Shown: positions 12,443-15,375 of the stretch, piece by piece
Layout of the letters: every line of letters starts with the position of its first letter
Numbering within the stretch: the stretch's first letter is position 1
Assembly (NCBI GenBank): GCA_044464175.1
Contig: JBIQLO010000091.1
Span: 1 to 15,375, forward strand
DNA length: 15,375 nucleotides
Origin: JBIQLO01 sp044464175
GTDB taxonomy: Bacteria > Planctomycetota > Phycisphaerae > Tepidisphaerales > Tepidisphaeraceae
Direction of reading: 5' to 3'
Notes under the pieces: model-generated
The model's database searches: none
What the model saw: the letters and a program-made list of their open reading frames with translations, nothing else
Told to the model about the DNA's origin: nothing
Position numbers and translations under genes: made by a program

Positions 12443-13697
12443 AGTCATCAGTGCGAAGGGGCCTGTAGACGGCCTCATTGAGGCCGTCGCGGGGTTAACG
12501 ACCCCGCCTACAGGGCGATTCTTCCTTCGCCGCTGGCTTCCATGCCTCATTCTGGTCGCCTGCCTCGGCGGATGCGTGTCGCAGGAGCAGATTCAGATCA
12601 ACCGGGCGGTGAGCGCGTATTACGCAGGGGAGTTTGGGCAGGCGGCAACGCTGCTTCAGCCGCTGGCGCAAAAGACGAACGGAGATTTTGTATTGAACAA
12701 CCTGCGGCTGGGGTCGGCGCTGTTTGCGGCGGGGAATCTGAATGAGGCCCAGCGGGCGTTTTTGCAGGCGTATGAGGTGATCAACAGCCTGGGGGTGAAC
12801 AACGGGGGGCGCACGCTGGGGGCGATCCTGGTGAGCGAGGATGTGAAAATCTGGAAGGGGGAGCCGTTCGAGCGGGCGATGGCGAATTTCGACCTGGGGC
12901 TGACCTATTACATTCAGCGGGATTACGCCAACGCGCGGGGGGCGTTTGAGAACGCGCTATTTAAGCTGCAGGATTACGATGAGTCGGGCAAGGAGGCGGG
13001 CGAGCAGGAGAGCCACTTCGCGCCGGCGCGGCTGATGCTGGGGCGGGCGTGGCAGCGGCTGGGGCGGGACGACCTGGCGCGGCAGCAGTTTGAACTGGTG
13101 GCGCAGAACCATCCGCACCTGCGGGAATTGGCCGACCCGGCGAGGAACGCGGAGGCGAATGTGCTGCTGGTGATCGCGTATGGTCAAGGGCCGCGGAAAA
13201 TCCGGGAATCGGATGGGGACATTGTGGGGTTTGGGCCGACGCCGCGTCAGGCGGGGGCGATCCCCCGGCCGCGGGTCACTGTGGACGGGCGGGCGGCGGG
13301 GATTGCGGCCGAGGCGACGCCGCCGGTGGATTTGCTGGCGCTGGCGCAGGACCGGAAGTGGCAGAGCATCGACACGATCCGGACGATCAAGTCGGCCATC
13401 GGGTCGGGGCTTATTTTTGCGGGGGTGTATCAGGCGACCCGGCGCAACGCCCAGCCGGAGGATGCGGCGGCGTTTATGCTGGCGGGGATTTTACTGAAGG
13501 CGACGAGCCAGGCGGACATCCGCCAGTGGGAGATGCTGCCGCGGACGGTGTTTCTGCTGCCCTTGAAGCTGTCGCCGGGCGAGCATGAGGTGGGGCTGGC
13601 GTTTGGGGGACTCGGGCAGCGGCAGACCCGCCTGGTTGTGCCGGCGGAGGGGGAAGCCACCTATTACTTCCGGGTGTTTGGGGTGGGGGGAATGTGA
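12429..13697 (+). CDS. TPR lipoprotein, COG3014-like
   Basis: A 422-residue lipoprotein. A hydrophobic segment WLPCLILVACLGGC ends in a good lipobox with Cys49, so about 35 residues precede the usual signal peptide; repeats at 12415-12442 and 12462-12514 encode most of these. Residues about 53-230 hold TPR-like helical pairs: AVSAYYAGEFGQAATLL, LGSALFAAGNLNEAQRAFLQA, FDLGLTYYIQRDYANARGAFENAL and LMLGRAWQRLGRDDLARQQFELV. After about 245 comes a mixed region with a small hydrophobic stretch (SAIGSGLIFAGVYQ) and a C-terminal beta part (FLLPLKLSPGEHEVGLAF, TYYFRVF). This layout resembles COG3014, a family found near YcfL and LpoB genes in gammaproteobacteria, from memory. It probably acts at the inner face of the outer membrane as a scaffold. 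No Shine-Dalgarno lies close to 12429 and no other in-frame ATG exists before the signal segment, so the start is uncertain. Confidence 0.75.
   Translation: MRNAEVISAKGPVDGLIEAVAGLTTPPTGRFFLRRWLPCLILVACLGGCVSQEQIQINRAVSAYYAGEFGQAATLLQPLAQKTNGDFVLNNLRLGSALFAAGNLNEAQRAFLQAYEVINSLGVNNGGRTLGAILVSEDVKIWKGEPFERAMANFDLGLTYYIQRDYANARGAFENALFKLQDYDESGKEAGEQESHFAPARLMLGRAWQRLGRDDLARQQFELVAQNHPHLRELADPARNAEANVLLVIAYGQGPRKIRESDGDIVGFGPTPRQAGAIPRPRVTVDGRAAGIAAEATPPVDLLALAQDRKWQSIDTIRTIKSAIGSGLIFAGVYQATRRNAQPEDAAAFMLAGILLKATSQADIRQWEMLPRTVFLLPLKLSPGEHEVGLAFGGLGQRQTRLVVPAEGEATYYFRVFGVGGM
12462..12514. repeat. 53-bp three-way-junction palindromic element
   Basis: The ends CCTGTAG (12462-12468) and CTACAGG (12508-12514) are perfect inverted repeats. 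Inside are two perfect hairpins: ACGGCCTC/GAGGCCGT (12469-12476 with 12480-12487, loop ATT) and GCGGGGT/ACCCCGC (12489-12495 with 12501-12507, loop TAACG). Only base 12488 is left unpaired, so the element folds as a compact three-way junction. It lies in the coding region of the TPR lipoprotein (residues 12-29). Resemblance to REP/MITE-like elements is inference. Confidence 0.8.
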
Positions 13698-13702
13698 TTG
13701 AA

Positions 13703-13803
13703 TTTGGCCACAGATGAGTTGTTATTTGTTCTTGGTTATTTGTTATTTGTGGTTGGGGACAAATAACGAATAACCAGGAACAGTTTTCCCATCTGTGGCT
13801 GAA
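13703..13803. repeat. Long AT-rich hairpin between convergent genes
   Basis: The outer stem GCCACAGATG (13707-13716) pairs with CATCTGTGGC (13790-13799). The inner stem 13728-13750 pairs with 13759-13781 over 23 positions, with two differences that become G-U pairs in RNA, around an 8-base loop. With wobble pairs the outer stem reaches 13703/13803. It fills the gap between the TPR lipoprotein and aspS, both of which read into it, so it could serve as a bidirectional terminator or RNA end. Same repeat family as 11766-11833. Confidence 0.8.
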
Positions 13804-13826
13804 AATCCAGATGCGGGAAACCGCCG

Positions 13827-15375
13827 TTAGGATTTTCGCTCGACGATGGGGCCGGGGCGGTGTTGGCCGGGGAGGGGCGCGGCGGTGCGGATGTTGGCCT
13901 CGCGGAGCTGTTTTTCATCCAGCGGGGCCGGGGCGCCGCACATGAGGTCCGCGCCGCTCTGGGTTTTGGGGAAGGCGATGACATCGCGGATGTTGGGGAT
14001 GTTGCGGAGGATCATGACCAGGCGGTCCAGGCCGATGGCCAGCCCGCCGTGGGGGGGCGCGCCGTACTGGAGGGCATCCAGCAGGAATCCGAATTTCTGC
14101 TGCTGGGCCTCGGGGCCGATGCCGAGAATGGAAAAGACCTTCTGCTGGATGTCCATGCGGTGGATACGGATGGAGCCGCCGCCGATTTCCGAGCCGTTGA
14201 CGACGATGTCGTAGGCCTTGGAGCGGAGGGAGGCCAGCGTGTCGTGGTCGGTGCTGTCCAGCTTGGACAGGTCCTCATCCAGCGGCGCGGTGAAGGGGTG
14301 ATGGACGGAGACGAAGCGCTTGTCCTCCTCATCCCAGTCGAGCAAGGGGAAATCGACCACCCAGGTCCAGGCGAAGTCGGTGGAGGGGGGGAGTTCCAGG
14401 TCGCGGGCCATTTTGAGGCGCAGCTCGCCCAGAATTTTGTGAACCACCGCGGGCTTGTCGGCGACGAAGGCGAGCAGGTCACCGTCCTTGGCGCCGGTGC
14501 GCTCGATGAGCTGGGACTCGATTGTCGTGAGGAACTTGGCGACGCCGGCGTCGAGCTTACCGTTGGCAATTTTGGTGACGGCGACGCCCTTGCCGCCGTA
14601 CCCCTTGGACCAGTCGGCCAGGGCGTCGGTCTGTTTGCGGGTGAGTTTGGCCCCGCCGGGAACGGCGATGGCCTTGACCATGGGGGCGTTTTTGAAGACG
14701 GCGAAATCGGTGGCCTGGACCAGGTCGGTCACATCGTGCAGCTCCATGCCGAAGCGCAGGTCGGGACGGTCGGTGCCGTAGCGGGTCATGGCCTGGTCGT
14801 AGGACATCTGGGGGATGGGGTTGGGGATTTCCTTGCCCAAGATTTCCTTCCAGATGCGGCGGAGGAGGCCTTCGACGACGGCGATGACGTTCTCGCGGTC
14901 GATGAAGCTCATCTCCAGGTCCAGCTGGGAGAACTCGGCCTGCCGGTCGGCGCGGGGGTCCTCATCGCGGAAACAGCGGACGATCTGGACGTATTTGTCC
15001 ACGCCCGAGACCATCAGAAGCTGCTTGAAGAGCTGGGGCGACTGGGGCAGGGCATAGAAGCTGCCGGGGACCAGGCGGCTGGGGACGATGAAATCGCGGG
15101 CTCCCTCGGGGGTGGAGCGGGTGAGGAACGGGGTTTCGATCTCCCAGAATCCCTCTTCGTCGAAGTAGTCGCGCATCAGCTTGGTGACGCGGTAGCGCGT
15201 GCGGAGCGTCTGCTGCATGTGGGGCCGGCGCAGGTCGATGTAGCGGTGCTGGAGGCGCTTGTCCTCGGAGACGGTGTCGGCCTCGGCGGGGGTGAAGGGG
15301 GGCGTGGGGGCGGCGCTGAGGATGTCGAGCGTCTTGACGCGGACTTCGATCTGGCCGGTGGGGAGCTTGGGGTTG
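13827..15375 (-). CDS. aspS: Aspartyl-tRNA synthetase, 5' end cut by window
   Basis: Class II aminoacyl-tRNA synthetase that charges tRNA(Asp) in the cytosol. About 515 residues are visible. The reading frame stays open to the window edge (TGQIEVRVKTLDILSAA), so the ATG at 15218 is internal and only the anticodon-binding OB-fold start is missing. Upstream residues include HRYIDLRRPHMQQ. Catalytic signatures are clear: the region SFYALPQSPQLFKQLLMVSG, motif 2 FRDEDPRADRQAEFSQLDLE (14940-14990), and motif 3 GLAIGLDRLVMIL (14005-14045). The GAD insertion of bacterial-type enzymes lies roughly between 14280 and 14700. The C-terminus is short (GQHRPGPIVERKS). The stop is TAA at 13829-13827, and the hairpin at 13703-13803 follows. 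A housekeeping gene beside the lipoprotein arm, so the region is probably chromosomal. Confidence 0.95.
   Translation of the reverse strand, partial: NPKLPTGQIEVRVKTLDILSAAPTPPFTPAEADTVSEDKRLQHRYIDLRRPHMQQTLRTRYRVTKLMRDYFDEEGFWEIETPFLTRSTPEGARDFIVPSRLVPGSFYALPQSPQLFKQLLMVSGVDKYVQIVRCFRDEDPRADRQAEFSQLDLEMSFIDRENVIAVVEGLLRRIWKEILGKEIPNPIPQMSYDQAMTRYGTDRPDLRFGMELHDVTDLVQATDFAVFKNAPMVKAIAVPGGAKLTRKQTDALADWSKGYGGKGVAVTKIANGKLDAGVAKFLTTIESQLIERTGAKDGDLLAFVADKPAVVHKILGELRLKMARDLELPPSTDFAWTWVVDFPLLDWDEEDKRFVSVHHPFTAPLDEDLSKLDSTDHDTLASLRSKAYDIVVNGSEIGGGSIRIHRMDIQQKVFSILGIGPEAQQQKFGFLLDALQYGAPPHGGLAIGLDRLVMILRNIPNIRDVIAFPKTQSGADLMCGAPAPLDEKQLREANIRTAAPLPGQHRPGPIVERKS

Noticed and set aside
12462..12514. 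tRNA-like cloverleaf
   Set aside because: At 53 bases with only two inner hairpins, it lacks acceptor-stem length, T-loop sequence and an anticodon arm.

Overview
The window is about 15.4 kb of high-GC DNA and most likely comes from a planctomycete, probably of the Phycisphaerae type. The case rests on several features. A single type IV pilin-like protein carries the H-X9-DG tag common in Planctomycetota and Lentisphaerae. There is a large exported GH123/DUF4091-like hydrolase, and there are many Cys18 lipoproteins, so the cell has two membranes. Short interspersed repeats typical of these genomes are also present (AT-rich hairpins, ACGAAG and ATGCGGA runs, a CGCTCGC element). This placement is inference; no rRNA or complete phylogenetic marker is in view.

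Layout. Positions 1-251 are non-coding and C-rich. A GT-B glycosyltransferase (252-1922, +) runs toward a secreted glycoside-hydrolase-like protein (1995-5057, -). A perfect 15-bp hairpin separates the two. Upstream of the hydrolase on the same strand is the pseudopilin (5133-5816, -). An aldo/keto reductase (6042-6974, +) is divergent from the pseudopilin and convergent with the next block.

Positions 6995-9622 form a minus-strand operon: CsgG/LpoB-like lipoprotein, YcfL-like (DUF1425) lipoprotein, then a cytosolic metallophosphoesterase whose start overlaps the YcfL stop by 4 bp. A near-consensus sigma-70 promoter (9652-9679) drives it. A CBM9-like lipoprotein (9884-10672, -) follows. A plus-strand run then contains a small TPR-like protein (10816-11046), an LpoB-family lipoprotein (11156-11716), a second LpoB-like lipoprotein overlapping it by 4 bp (11713-12414), and a TPR lipoprotein resembling COG3014 (12429-13697). 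The window ends in aspS (13827 to beyond 15375, -), cut at its 5' end.

How the genes may work together. YcfL, LpoB-like and COG3014-like proteins cluster in gammaproteobacteria, where LpoB is the outer-membrane activator of the peptidoglycan synthase PBP1b. Here the same families appear as two divergent arms around 8.0-13.7 kb, with three CsgG/LpoB-type paralogues. This looks like an envelope lipoprotein module of unknown role in a planctomycete.

The most striking observation is that three of these lipoproteins carry anomalous N-terminal extensions (lipobox Cys at about residues 49, 64 and 78). Interspersed DNA repeats encode much of each extension, while the other three lipoproteins have Cys at exactly 18. 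A second large-scale signal is a switch in GC skew near 4.2-4.4 kb, inside the hydrolase gene and independent of gene direction.
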